Positions 15,593-22,363 of a stretch of DNA of 23,077 nt are shown in pieces. The stretch's first letter is position 1; every line of letters begins with the position of its first letter. This DNA is from Planctomycetales bacterium. Its GTDB lineage: Bacteria; Planctomycetota; SZUA-567. The stretch lies in assembly GCA_025997475.1 (NCBI GenBank), contig BNUQ01000029.1, positions 1 to 23,077 on the forward strand, written 5' to 3'. The notes below the pieces were generated by a model. The model did no database searches. It saw nothing but the letters and a program-made list of their open reading frames with translations, and was not told where the DNA came from. The position numbers and the translations under genes were made by a program.

Positions 15593-18500
15593 TTACGCCG
15601 TGCGTCCGGCTTTGTCCAACGCATCCAAAAGTCCGCCGATGTCGATAATCAACCCGACCAAGCCGTCGGGCATAATCGCGCCGCCGGCGATGCCCGGAAT
15701 GGCTAAATAATCGCCCAAACTCTTAATCACGACTTGTTGTTGTTCTAAAATTTCATCGCAAAGAATCGCCAATCGCCGCCCGTCGGCTTCCACGATTAAC
15801 ACGATACCGGCGCCGACATCGTCCACCGCGTCGCGCGTGTTCAGTAACGACGACAGCCGGAACATCGGCAATTCGCGCTCTTCGTCGCGCACCATTTCGC
15901 CTTTGCCGACGACCAGGACCACGTCTTTGCGGCTCATTTGCAACGAATGTAAAATCGACAGGGTCGGAATAATGTAGCGCTCTTTCGCCACGCGCACCAC
16001 CATCCCGTCGATAATCGCCAACGTCAGCGGCAGGCGAATCGAAAAATTGGTGCCGCGACCGGGGGCGGAATTGATTTCTATCCGCCCGCGCATCGCGTCC
16101 ACGTTGCGCTTGACCACGTCCATCCCCACGCCGCGTCCGGACACGTCGGTAACTTTTTCGGCGGTCGAAAAGCCCTGCTCAAAAATCACCTTAAACACTT
16201 CGCTGTCCGACGCGCTCTCGCCGCCCGGAATCGTCAAGCCGCGCTCTTCCGCTTTGGCGATAATTTTTTCGCGGTCCAAACCCCGTCCGTCGTCGGACAC
16301 GTCCAAACAGACGTTGCCGCCCTTGTGATACGCGCGCAACGTTACTTTGCCCGCTTCCGGTTTGCCTAATTCGATGCGGTCTTTAACCGCGGACTCGATG
16401 CCGTGGTCAACCGAGTTGCGAACCATATGGACTAAAATATCGCCGATGCGCTCGATGAGCGACTTGTCCAATTCGGTGTCTTCGCCAATCGTTTCCAATC
16501 GAACGCTTTTGTTGCTTTTGTGCGACAAATCGCGCACCAAACGCTCCATTTTATTGAACACGCCCCTAATCGGCATCATCCGCAACGACATCCCGATTTC
16601 CTGCAACGTCCGCGTAATTTTGCTCAACTGCCCGATTTGCCGCACCAACACCGGTTGGTCGGAAGTGAGTTTGTTAATCGACTGGTCAACCATACTTTCG
16701 GCGATGACAAGTTCGCCAATCGTGTCGAGCAACCGGTCTAACCGGTCGGAATCGACGCGCACCATTTCCCGCACCATCGCGCCGCCGCTCGCCGTTTCGA
16801 TTTTCGGTTCCGGCGCCGGACGCGGAGCCGCTTTTACCGCCGGAGCCGGTTCAAACGCTCTTTTCACCGCCGGCGTCAAATCGCTCTCGTCTAAAGGCAT
16901 TACTTTCTCCGTTTCTTGCTTCGCCGCCGGTTCGGGGTTGATTTTTACCGCCGCCGCTTCCGCGATAAACGGATGCCCCGCCGGTTCCATATTCGGCGGA
17001 CGCCGCCGCGGACGCGGCGGTCCGAAAATAATCGGCTTCGTCGAAGTAATTTTTTTCGTCGCCAAAACCACCAACGGGTCAACGGACTTGCCCTCGGCAT
17101 CGACCGCCTCGCCGCCGGCGACCGGCGCCTTTGCCGCCGCGACATTCTCCGCGTTCTCCGGCGCGGTTGCCTCCACCGATGCTTTTGTCGCCGCCAACGC
17201 CGGTGTCGCAGGCACAGGTGTCGCAGGCACAGGTGTCGCAGGCACAGGTGTCGCAGGCGTCGCAGGCGCGGTAGCGGGCGCGGAGGTTGCGACGGACGCC
17301 GCGTTTACCGTCGGCGCGGGCGTAGGCGCGACCGACTCCGGTTTGAGCGGCGACGGCGTAACTTTATTGGTGGCCGGCACCGGCGCGCCGGCGGCGGTGC
17401 GGTTGAAAATGTCAATCAACGGACGCGGCGACGCGATGGCGTGTCCGCGCGACAGTTCGGTGAACGCCGACCGCAACCAGTCGAGCGTCGTAAAGAAAAC
17501 GTTGCTCAATCCCAACGGATAGCCGTTGCGCAAATTGTCTTCGACCGCGTGGCACAGATGTTCGATTTGGTCTAAACCCATCAGCGCGCTGTCGCCTTTG
17601 AGCGTGTGAATCAGCCCGCGCAAATCGGCGAGGTCGGCGACTTTGTCGCCGCGTTCGGCTTGTAACAGCATTTGTTCCAAGTCGTCCATTCGCCCGAGTT
17701 GCTCGCCGACAAACGCCATAAAAATTTCTTCATCGACGTTGTCCGGCAATTGCATTTTTTCGTCGGTCGTTACCGCGACGCCCAAATCGGCGTCCACAAT
17801 TTCGATGCCCGACACGGGCGTCTCTTGCGCTTCCGGCGCCTCCGGTTCGGCGACCGGCGCCGCGGGGGCGGGCGCGGGCGTCTTATTGCCGACCAGTTGA
17901 ATTTCGGGAAGTTGTTTGCTTTTTTCGAGCGCGGCAAGCGAATTGCGCCCGCTGAAATTCTCGAATTTGGCGGTCAGCGCGTCCGCCGAGACGAACGACT
18001 CGTGGTGCGTCAGCGCGACGAACACCGAGCGCAACCAATCGAGCGCCGCGAAAAAATCGTCGCTGATTTCCGCCGGAAAACCGCCGTCGCGCAAATTGTC
18101 TTCCATCACGTGACAGAGTTTTTCCACGTCGTCGATACCGAGCAGTCCGGTCTCGCCTTTGAGCGTGTGAATCAAGCGGCGCAAAGCGTGCACGTCTTCG
18201 GGGTTTTTGTCCCGCTCGATTCTGACTAAATACTCTTCAAAGTCGTCGAGATTGGCGGATTGCGAGGCGACAAATTCGGCAAAGGTCTGCTGGTCGATAT
18301 TGGCGGGCAGGACGTAAGTGTTGCGCGACGGCAAGCCGAAATAGACAAACATTTCGTTACGACCGCGCAACGTCGCGCGGTCGCGGAAAACCGGTTGCAT
18401 CGCCGTCAGCGCTTCGGTAACGTATTCTATCGCTTCGGCGGCGTCGGCGATTTCGCCGTCGTGGAGTTTTTGCAGACACCACACGCATCGGTCGAGCAAC

Positions 18501-18670
18501 TCGCCGGTGTCGGCGGCGCGTCCGTCGCTTTTCAGGCGGAATAAATCCAGCAGTTCTTGAAAACCGGCGAGCAACTGCCGCACGCCGCCGCGGTCGCCGG
18601 GTTCAAGCAACATCAAGTTGTTGGCAAGTTCGTCGATAATTTCGACGGCGCTTTTGGTTTGGGATGACAT
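15593..18670 (-). CDS. cheA: Chemotaxis histidine kinase CheA with two Hpt domains
   Basis: CheA autophosphorylates under receptor control and phosphorylates CheY and CheB. This 1025-residue form is longer than E. coli CheA (654). An N-terminal helical region (1-115) of unknown role precedes two Hpt domains, each with the active motif IHTLKG: His168 (about 120-240) and His355 (about 310-425). A Pro/Ala-rich linker (about 425-630) includes PVPAT repeats encoded by a 15-bp DNA repeat and a basic patch PPRPRRRPP (551-559). Then follow the dimerisation domain (about 632-700), the ATPase domain with N-box HMVRNSVDHG (748-757), DDGRGLD (793-799) and GRGVGMD (845-851), and the CheW-like domain (about 885-1020). 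No clear P2 domain is seen. The start follows AAGGA. It is the first che gene after the HDOD gene. Confidence 0.96.
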   Translation of the reverse strand: MSSQTKSAVEIIDELANNLMLLEPGDRGGVRQLLAGFQELLDLFRLKSDGRAADTGELLDRCVWCLQKLHDGEIADAAEAIEYVTEALTAMQPVFRDRATLRGRNEMFVYFGLPSRNTYVLPANIDQQTFAEFVASQSANLDDFEEYLVRIERDKNPEDVHALRRLIHTLKGETGLLGIDDVEKLCHVMEDNLRDGGFPAEISDDFFAALDWLRSVFVALTHHESFVSADALTAKFENFSGRNSLAALEKSKQLPEIQLVGNKTPAPAPAAPVAEPEAPEAQETPVSGIEIVDADLGVAVTTDEKMQLPDNVDEEIFMAFVGEQLGRMDDLEQMLLQAERGDKVADLADLRGLIHTLKGDSALMGLDQIEHLCHAVEDNLRNGYPLGLSNVFFTTLDWLRSAFTELSRGHAIASPRPLIDIFNRTAAGAPVPATNKVTPSPLKPESVAPTPAPTVNAASVATSAPATAPATPATPVPATPVPATPVPATPALAATKASVEATAPENAENVAAAKAPVAGGEAVDAEGKSVDPLVVLATKKITSTKPIIFGPPRPRRRPPNMEPAGHPFIAEAAAVKINPEPAAKQETEKVMPLDESDLTPAVKRAFEPAPAVKAAPRPAPEPKIETASGGAMVREMVRVDSDRLDRLLDTIGELVIAESMVDQSINKLTSDQPVLVRQIGQLSKITRTLQEIGMSLRMMPIRGVFNKMERLVRDLSHKSNKSVRLETIGEDTELDKSLIERIGDILVHMVRNSVDHGIESAVKDRIELGKPEAGKVTLRAYHKGGNVCLDVSDDGRGLDREKIIAKAEERGLTIPGGESASDSEVFKVIFEQGFSTAEKVTDVSGRGVGMDVVKRNVDAMRGRIEINSAPGRGTNFSIRLPLTLAIIDGMVVRVAKERYIIPTLSILHSLQMSRKDVVLVVGKGEMVRDEERELPMFRLSSLLNTRDAVDDVGAGIVLIVEADGRRLAILCDEILEQQQVVIKSLGDYLAIPGIAGGAIMPDGLVGLIIDIGGLLDALDKAGRTA
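17202..17268 (-). repeat. 15-bp tandem repeat inside cheA
   Basis: GGTGTCGCAGGCACA occurs three times perfectly (17202-17246), followed by partial copies with 9-bp GTCGCAGGC spacing. It encodes the PVPAT units of the CheA linker in frame, so changes in copy number would lengthen or shorten the linker without a frameshift. Confidence 0.85.
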
Positions 18671-18765
18671 CGTTTAGGTGTCCTTAGCGACACTCGTCGG
18701 GAAAGCCGCGCAGTGAATAAAAACAGGATTGTAAATAAAAAATCGGGGCGCAAAAGGAGAATTTT

Positions 18766-18813
18766 ATGCCGAAACGCCAATGTTTAACGAAAAAAAGGAA
18801 AGTTGAAAGTTAA
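18766..18813 (+). CDS. Possible 15-codon mini-ORF
   Basis: ATG at 18766 follows AAGGAG at 6 bases and encodes MPKRQCLTKKRKVES. The peptide is strongly basic, and its last codons and stop come from a heptamer array (GTTGAAAGTTAA). It is divergent from cheA. The ribosome binding site is good, but so short an ORF is easily fortuitous. Confidence 0.25.
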   Translation: MPKRQCLTKKRKVES

Positions 18814-18843
18814 AGAATGTTTGGCTAAATTATTCCGCTTTTA

Positions 18844-18999
18844 ATTCCTCTCTACGGATGGGCGGCAGTCGCGAGGTTCTATCAGCGGTTGACGGGGCGA
18901 TTGCCGGCGTTGCCCCGGTTTCGACCACCCACCTCGTCAGGCGAGATAGAACGTTTCGCTTGTCGGCGGACAGTCCGCCACCCCTCCGTAGAGGGGAAT
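18844..18999. repeat. Large hairpin repeat in the HDOD-cheA gap
   Basis: The outer arms 18844-18866 and 18977-18999 are inverted repeats with 20 of 23 positions matching (CTCTACGGA core). The interior carries GCGAGGTTCTATC (18871-18883), an inverted GATAGAAC (18945-18952) that can pair with it, and further GC-rich complementarity. The same 13-base word recurs exactly at 20175-20187, so this is a dispersed family. Confidence 0.75.
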
Positions 19000-19052
19000 A
19001 AGCCGCGCTTCGCGCTCGTTCTTTCAACTCTAAACTCTAAACGTTGCCCGCC

Positions 19053-19913
19053 TCAACTCATCATCATATTCTTGAATTCGTTGTATTCGGCGATGGCTTC
19101 CTGCAAGGCGTTGAGCGCCGTTTCGGTTTTGAGGCGCAATTTTTCCGCGACGACCGGCGGCAGGTATTTTACGATGGCGTTGGGCGCGTCGCTTTTCGCG
19201 AGCGCGTCCAACATCCGCCGCGCCGCGTAAATGAACGCCGCCTCCAATTGAAACCCGCGCTCTTTCGGCGTGGGGTTATATTGATACGAAACCGCGTCCA
19301 ACAAATCGTTGGGAAATTTCCACAAACGCGCCAGAATATAACCGACGTGGACGTGATTGATGGCGAACCGCTGATGTTCGAGCACCGGCAAATCCGCTTC
19401 GAGCAACCGGTCGGCGACCACCGCGGCGTATTCCCCTCTCAACACGTTGTTGAACGCGATAATGCCGGTTTTGCTGAGAATCGCCGCGGTGAAAATTTGT
19501 TCCGGCGACGGATGTTCGTTGAAATGCGCGACGGCGCGGGCGAGGCAGGCGATTTGTAGCGTGTGGTCCCAAATTGTTTCCGGCGGAATGCCGCCCGGAG
19601 CGCGGCGGCGGTAGAGCGCCGACAAACCGTGCGCGTTGGCGATGTGTTTAATTTCGTTGAAACCGAGAATAACCGAGGCGTCGGTAATCGTGCGCACCGG
19701 CGAGACCAACCCGTAAAACGGCGAATTGACCTGTCGCAAAATTTTTGCCGACAGCGAGGTGTCGGTTTCGATGACGTGCGCCAAATCGCGCACGCCGACG
19801 GCGGGTGTGCAGAACAAGGCGTTTAATTTTTGCACGACGGTCGAGAGCGGCGGCACCGCGCTACCGTCCTTGACCGCCAGCAAAACCTTGTCTTTATAGT
19901 TGTCGCCGGACAT
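19053..19913 (-). CDS. HDOD-domain signalling protein
   Basis: A 286-residue soluble protein dominated by an HDOD domain (about residues 18-215), a catalytically inactive relative of HD phosphohydrolases found in signalling and motility operons. Supporting blocks are VPPLSTVVQKLNALF (19-33), HVIETDTSLSAKILRQVNSP (46-65), VRTITDASVILGFNEIKHIA (73-92) and IWDHTLQIACLARAVA. The usual HDIG-type motif is replaced by ILSKTGIIAF, in keeping with loss of metal binding. I chose the ATG at 19913 (MSGDNYKDKV) behind AAGGGG. A longer reading to 20057 translates the heptamer array as a spurious FNFQLST repeat. It is the probable first gene of the che block. A regulatory role in motility is inferred from position. 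Confidence 0.85.
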   Translation of the reverse strand: MSGDNYKDKVLLAVKDGSAVPPLSTVVQKLNALFCTPAVGVRDLAHVIETDTSLSAKILRQVNSPFYGLVSPVRTITDASVILGFNEIKHIANAHGLSALYRRRAPGGIPPETIWDHTLQIACLARAVAHFNEHPSPEQIFTAAILSKTGIIAFNNVLRGEYAAVVADRLLEADLPVLEHQRFAINHVHVGYILARLWKFPNDLLDAVSYQYNPTPKERGFQLEAAFIYAARRMLDALAKSDAPNAIVKYLPPVVAEKLRLKTETALNALQEAIAEYNEFKNMMMS

Positions 19914-19939
19914 CGCCGCGCCCCTTCGGAAAATCGCGT

Positions 19940-19967
19940 AGGTTAAATATCGCGCGGTAAGAGTCAA
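19940..19967 (-). promoter_or_regulatory. Weak sigma-70-like promoter candidate for the HDOD-che block
   Basis: On the minus strand TTGACT (19962-19967) and TAACCT (19940-19945) are separated by 16 bases and lie just upstream of the HDOD start. The -35 is 5 of 6 and the -10 only 4 of 6. Confidence 0.3.
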
Positions 19968-19986
19968 TTTTAACGAGCCGCGGGCG

Positions 19987-20100
19987 GTTGAAAGTTGAAA
20001 GTTGAAAGTTGAAAGTTGAAAGTTGAAAGTTGAAATTGCGCGAAGCGAATTTGCCAATCAAACTCCACGATTTTCACGGTCTTTAATTTGTAACTCATAT
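19987..20100. repeat. GTTGAAA array with palindrome core
   Basis: Seven GTTGAAA units in a row (19987-20035), the most regular array in the window, are followed by TTGCGCGAAGCGAA (20036-20049), AATCAAACTCC (20056-20066, shared with 6391-6401) and a short inverted arm (minus strand GTTACAA ATTAAAG, about 20080-20095). Confidence 0.8.
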
Positions 20101-20131
20101 TATGCGACTTTGCCATTCTCGACCCCGCTAA

Positions 20132-20361
20132 AAGCCCCGACAGGGGCTTAATGTGAATAACCCCGAGTGGAGCGGCGAGGTTCTATCCGCCGCGCAACTC
20201 GGGGAAAAGCGTCCCCGCCAGACACAACCCCGAGAGGGGTTGAACTATTGTTGAACCCCTCTCGGGGTTCGGTCAGCGGGCGGCGTCATCCCCGACCTGC
20301 GCGACGATAGCGCGTGTCGCTTGGTCGGGGTTATTCAAATTAAACGCCTACGGCGTTTTTT
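20132..20361. repeat. Cluster of five GC-rich hairpins
   Basis: The hairpins are: AAGCCCC/GGGGCTT (20132-20149); CCCCGAG/CTCGGGG (20161-20204) enclosing GCGAGGTTCTATC; AACCCCGAGAGGGGTTGAAC with its near-perfect reverse complement (20226-20269); CCCCGACC/GGTCGGGG (20290-20340) with an inner GCGAC/GTCGC stem; and AAACGCC/GGCGTTT followed by T residues (20342-20361). The third is 19 of 20 paired. The last resembles an intrinsic terminator. Confidence 0.8.
20342..20361 (+). terminator. Intrinsic-terminator-like hairpin
   Basis: AAACGCC-TAC-GGCGTTT with six T residues at its end. No plus-strand gene lies upstream within 9 kb, so it may be part of the hairpin repeat cluster or insulate nadD from read-through. 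Confidence 0.45.
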
Positions 20362-20486
20362 AAGGATTTTCACTTTTATCAAGTCGGTTGCGATTTTTTG
20401 ACGCGCGTAACATGAGTTTGTAATTTTTAACTTTGTAATTGCTCTTTCCCCGAACGCCCACTGCCCATTCAACCGCGAGACCAAAA

Positions 20487-21101
20487 ATGCCCCTTCCCAT
20501 CGCGCTTTTCGGCGGCACGTTTGACCCGCCGCATTGCGGACATCTGAAAATCGCGCTCGCGGTGTTGGACGCCCGCTTGGCGGCGCAGGTTTGGTTTATG
20601 CCCGCGCAAACGCCGCCGCACAAACACACCGGCACGGCGTTCGCGCACCGTTTCGCGATGACGGAATTGCTCGTTCAAAATCATTCCGGCTTGGCGTTGT
20701 GCGACATCGACGCGCGCGTCGCCGGACGCAACTACACCATCGACTCTTTGCGGCGATTGCGCGCGCAATATCCCGACCAAAAATTCCGGTTGGTCGTCGG
20801 CGCGGATATGGCGCTATCTTTCGGCACTTGGCGAGAGGCGGGCGCGGTGTTGCGGCTCGCGCCGCCGTTAGTCGCGGCGCGTCCGGGCTATGAATTTCCC
20901 GCCGGTTTCGGCGCAGACGAGCCGGCGGAATTGACGCCGGACGAGCGCCGGCTTTTAGCCGACGGCGTTTTCACCGCCGCGTTGGACGACGCGGCAAGCA
21001 CCGCCATCCGCGCCAATATCGCGCGCGGCGACTACCGCTCCGTCCCCGCCGCCGTCGCCGACTATATCCGCGCCCAAGGGCTGTATTCAATTAACAATTA
21101 A
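20487..21101 (+). CDS. nadD: Nicotinate-nucleotide adenylyltransferase NadD
   Basis: NadD joins ATP and nicotinate mononucleotide to form deamido-NAD in cytoplasmic NAD synthesis. The 204 residues match the family. The nucleotide-binding start LFGGTFDPPHCGH (7-19) holds the HxGH motif, WFMPAQTPPHKH is the substrate loop, GADMALSFGTW (about 111-121) is a second family block, and ASTAIRANIARG (about 171-182) is the C-terminal SSTxIR-type motif. I chose the ATG at 20487 because the family N-terminus begins there; the ribosome binding site is weak, and an upstream ATG at 20439 would add 16 residues. The last residues, INN, and the stop codon are encoded by the start of a heptamer array. The usual neighbours (rsfS, proB/obg) are absent. 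Confidence 0.95.
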   Translation: MPLPIALFGGTFDPPHCGHLKIALAVLDARLAAQVWFMPAQTPPHKHTGTAFAHRFAMTELLVQNHSGLALCDIDARVAGRNYTIDSLRRLRAQYPDQKFRLVVGADMALSFGTWREAGAVLRLAPPLVAARPGYEFPAGFGADEPAELTPDERRLLADGVFTAALDDAASTAIRANIARGDYRSVPAAVADYIRAQGLYSINN

Positions 21102-21312
21102 CAATTCACAATTAACAATTGTTGAAAGGATGCGCTCCGCGCATTTTAAAAATATAGTCGATTGACTTAAAAATTGAACTTAATTGAATAATGAACAGTG
21201 GACAAATGCAAGCGATTACTGTTCGCTAATAACCAGACGCCGTTCGTTTTTAAAATCAAACTACTATAACTCCGCTAAATAATTGTTAATTGTGAATTGT
21301 TAATTGTTAATT
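21089..21312. repeat. Heptamer element with perfect 32-bp inverted ends
   Basis: The left arm 21089-21120 (ATTAACA ATTAACA ATTCACA ATTAACA ATT) and the right arm 21281-21312 are exact reverse complements over 32 bases, including the off-pattern ATTCACA unit. The 160-base interior holds GATGCGCTCCGCGCATTTTA (21129-21148), the recurring core in inverted orientation, and AATCAAACT...ACTCCGC (21254-21275). The element lies tail-to-tail between nadD and the ankyrin gene and overlaps both stop codons. It looks like a small non-coding mobile or hairpin element. Confidence 0.9.
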
Positions 21313-22128
21313 ATTTACGCCGGCTTTGCCGCCGGCGGCGTGGATGAGTTGCGCCGCGTCGAAATGATTGCCGGTCAGTGCGGCGTCCAACGGGGTGTCG
21401 CCGTTTTCGTTCGCGGCATTGGCGTCAGCGCCGCCGCGCAGAAACGCGGCGGTAATTTGCGGGTCGGAATTATGCAACGCCGCCAAATGTAGCGGCGTAA
21501 AACCCATACCGTTCACGGCGTTGACCGCGCCGCCGGCGGCAATCAAGGCGGTAATCACGGCGGGGCGCCGCCCCAACATCGCCGCGATATGCAACAGCGA
21601 CATTTTCTCGACGCCGGCGGTGTCGGCGAGGTTCGCCGCTTCGTTCGGGTCGGCGCCGCCGCGCAATAATTCCGCGACAATTTCCGGCGGGCGATTGCCG
21701 GCGACGGCGAGATACAACGGCGTCCAATCAAGATAACCGCGTTGTCGCCAGTCGGCGCCGTTCTTCAATAAGGCGGCGACGACGGCGGGGTTTTTATTGA
21801 CGGCGACGGCGAGATGCAACGGCGTCTGCCGGTTTTGGTCGGGCGCGTTGACCGCCGCCCCGTTTTCGACGAGCAACGTAATCACCGCCGGGTCGGGATT
21901 GGTCATTGCCGCCAAGTGTAGCGGCGTTACGCCGTTGGCGCGCGCGACGGTAACGTCGGCGCCGGACGCGAGCGCGGCGCGAATATCGGCGACGGCGCCC
22001 TGTTGCGCCAACGCGAAAATATCCGGCGTTTTATCCGTATCGTCGGGCGTTTCGTCGGCAAGCGTCCACCGTCCGCTCGCGATTACGATAAATAATGCCC
22101 ATACCGCCAATCCGCGAAATTGTCGCAT
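21307..22128 (-). CDS. Secreted ankyrin-repeat protein
   Basis: A 273-residue protein with an N-terminal signal sequence (hydrophobic 7-18, likely cleavage after TLA at 24), so it is exported to the periplasm or beyond. The rest is about seven ankyrin repeats (from about residue 33 to 268), with clear TPLHLAA-type helices at 68, 102, 136 (TPLYLAV), 178 (SLLHIAA), 211 and 245. Ankyrin repeats bind protein partners, and no partner or enzyme domain is present. AAGGAT precedes the ATG. The C-terminal GVNN and stop codon run into the heptamer element. Periplasmic ankyrin proteins occur in free-living bacteria (for example AnkB-like proteins near catalase), but there is no such neighbour here, so its function is open. 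Confidence 0.85.
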   Translation of the reverse strand: MRQFRGLAVWALFIVIASGRWTLADETPDDTDKTPDIFALAQQGAVADIRAALASGADVTVARANGVTPLHLAAMTNPDPAVITLLVENGAAVNAPDQNRQTPLHLAVAVNKNPAVVAALLKNGADWRQRGYLDWTPLYLAVAGNRPPEIVAELLRGGADPNEAANLADTAGVEKMSLLHIAAMLGRRPAVITALIAAGGAVNAVNGMGFTPLHLAALHNSDPQITAAFLRGGADANAANENGDTPLDAALTGNHFDAAQLIHAAGGKAGVNN

Positions 22129-22363
22129 TGAACAATCCTTTTGGGGTTTGCAATCTCCGCGTAACCTCGGTTACCGACAGGGAACTTTATGCTCAGACCC
22201 GTGCGGCGCAACTTTGATGAAAAAGCCGGTTGTCGAACAGGTCTATTGATAATAGCGAGAAGTTTTTTACTTTACACCACCTTTTTTCGGGCATAATTTT
22301 TCATTCCGCTATGAAAAATAACGAAGCAATGCCGATGTATGGCGAGAAATAAGGAGAAATACG
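22129..22363. other. Divergent gap between ankyrin gene and second glycosyltransferase gene
   Basis: This 235-base gap has one small inverted repeat, GTAACC-TC-GGTTAC (about 22159-22172), on the ankyrin side and a possible promoter on the glycosyltransferase side. No gene or heptamer array is seen. Confidence 0.5.
22271..22297 (+). promoter_or_regulatory. Sigma-70-like promoter candidate for the second glycosyltransferase gene
   Basis: TTTACA (22271-22276) and CATAAT (22292-22297) each match consensus at 5 of 6 positions, but the 15-base spacer is short. It lies about 65 bases upstream of the AAGGAG/ATG start. Confidence 0.35.

Larger units (their letters stand above)
18671..19052. other. 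Repeat-filled gap between the HDOD gene and cheA
   Basis: This 382-base gap holds the cheA leader, a possible 15-codon mini-ORF (18766-18813), short heptamer arms (GTTGAAA GTTAAAG near 18801-18815; on the minus strand GTTTAGA x2 and GTTGAAA at 19022-19044), a large hairpin (18844-18999) and a GCGCGAAGCGC-type palindrome (19004-19016, minus strand). No larger gene is supported. Confidence 0.6.
19914..20486. other. Hairpin-rich gap between the HDOD gene and nadD
   Basis: This 573-base divergent gap has no supported gene. In order it holds the possible HDOD promoter, a GTTGAAA array (19987-20036), five successive hairpins (20132-20361) and weak heptamer units near 20410-20440. It contains at least two dispersed repeat families. 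Confidence 0.65.

Noticed and set aside
16347..17522. 391-codon open frame opposite cheA
   Set aside because: The composition mirrors the Pro/Ala linker and conserved CheA motifs on the other strand, and there is no ribosome binding site.
19987..20035. CRISPR-like or coding FNFQLST repeat
   Set aside because: The units are 7 bp with no spacers, so this is not a CRISPR array. The peptide repeat arises only if the HDOD start is moved upstream through the array.
20132..20361. tRNA, rRNA or known riboswitch
   Set aside because: The hairpins do not form a cloverleaf and contain no consensus I recognise from tRNA or riboswitch families.
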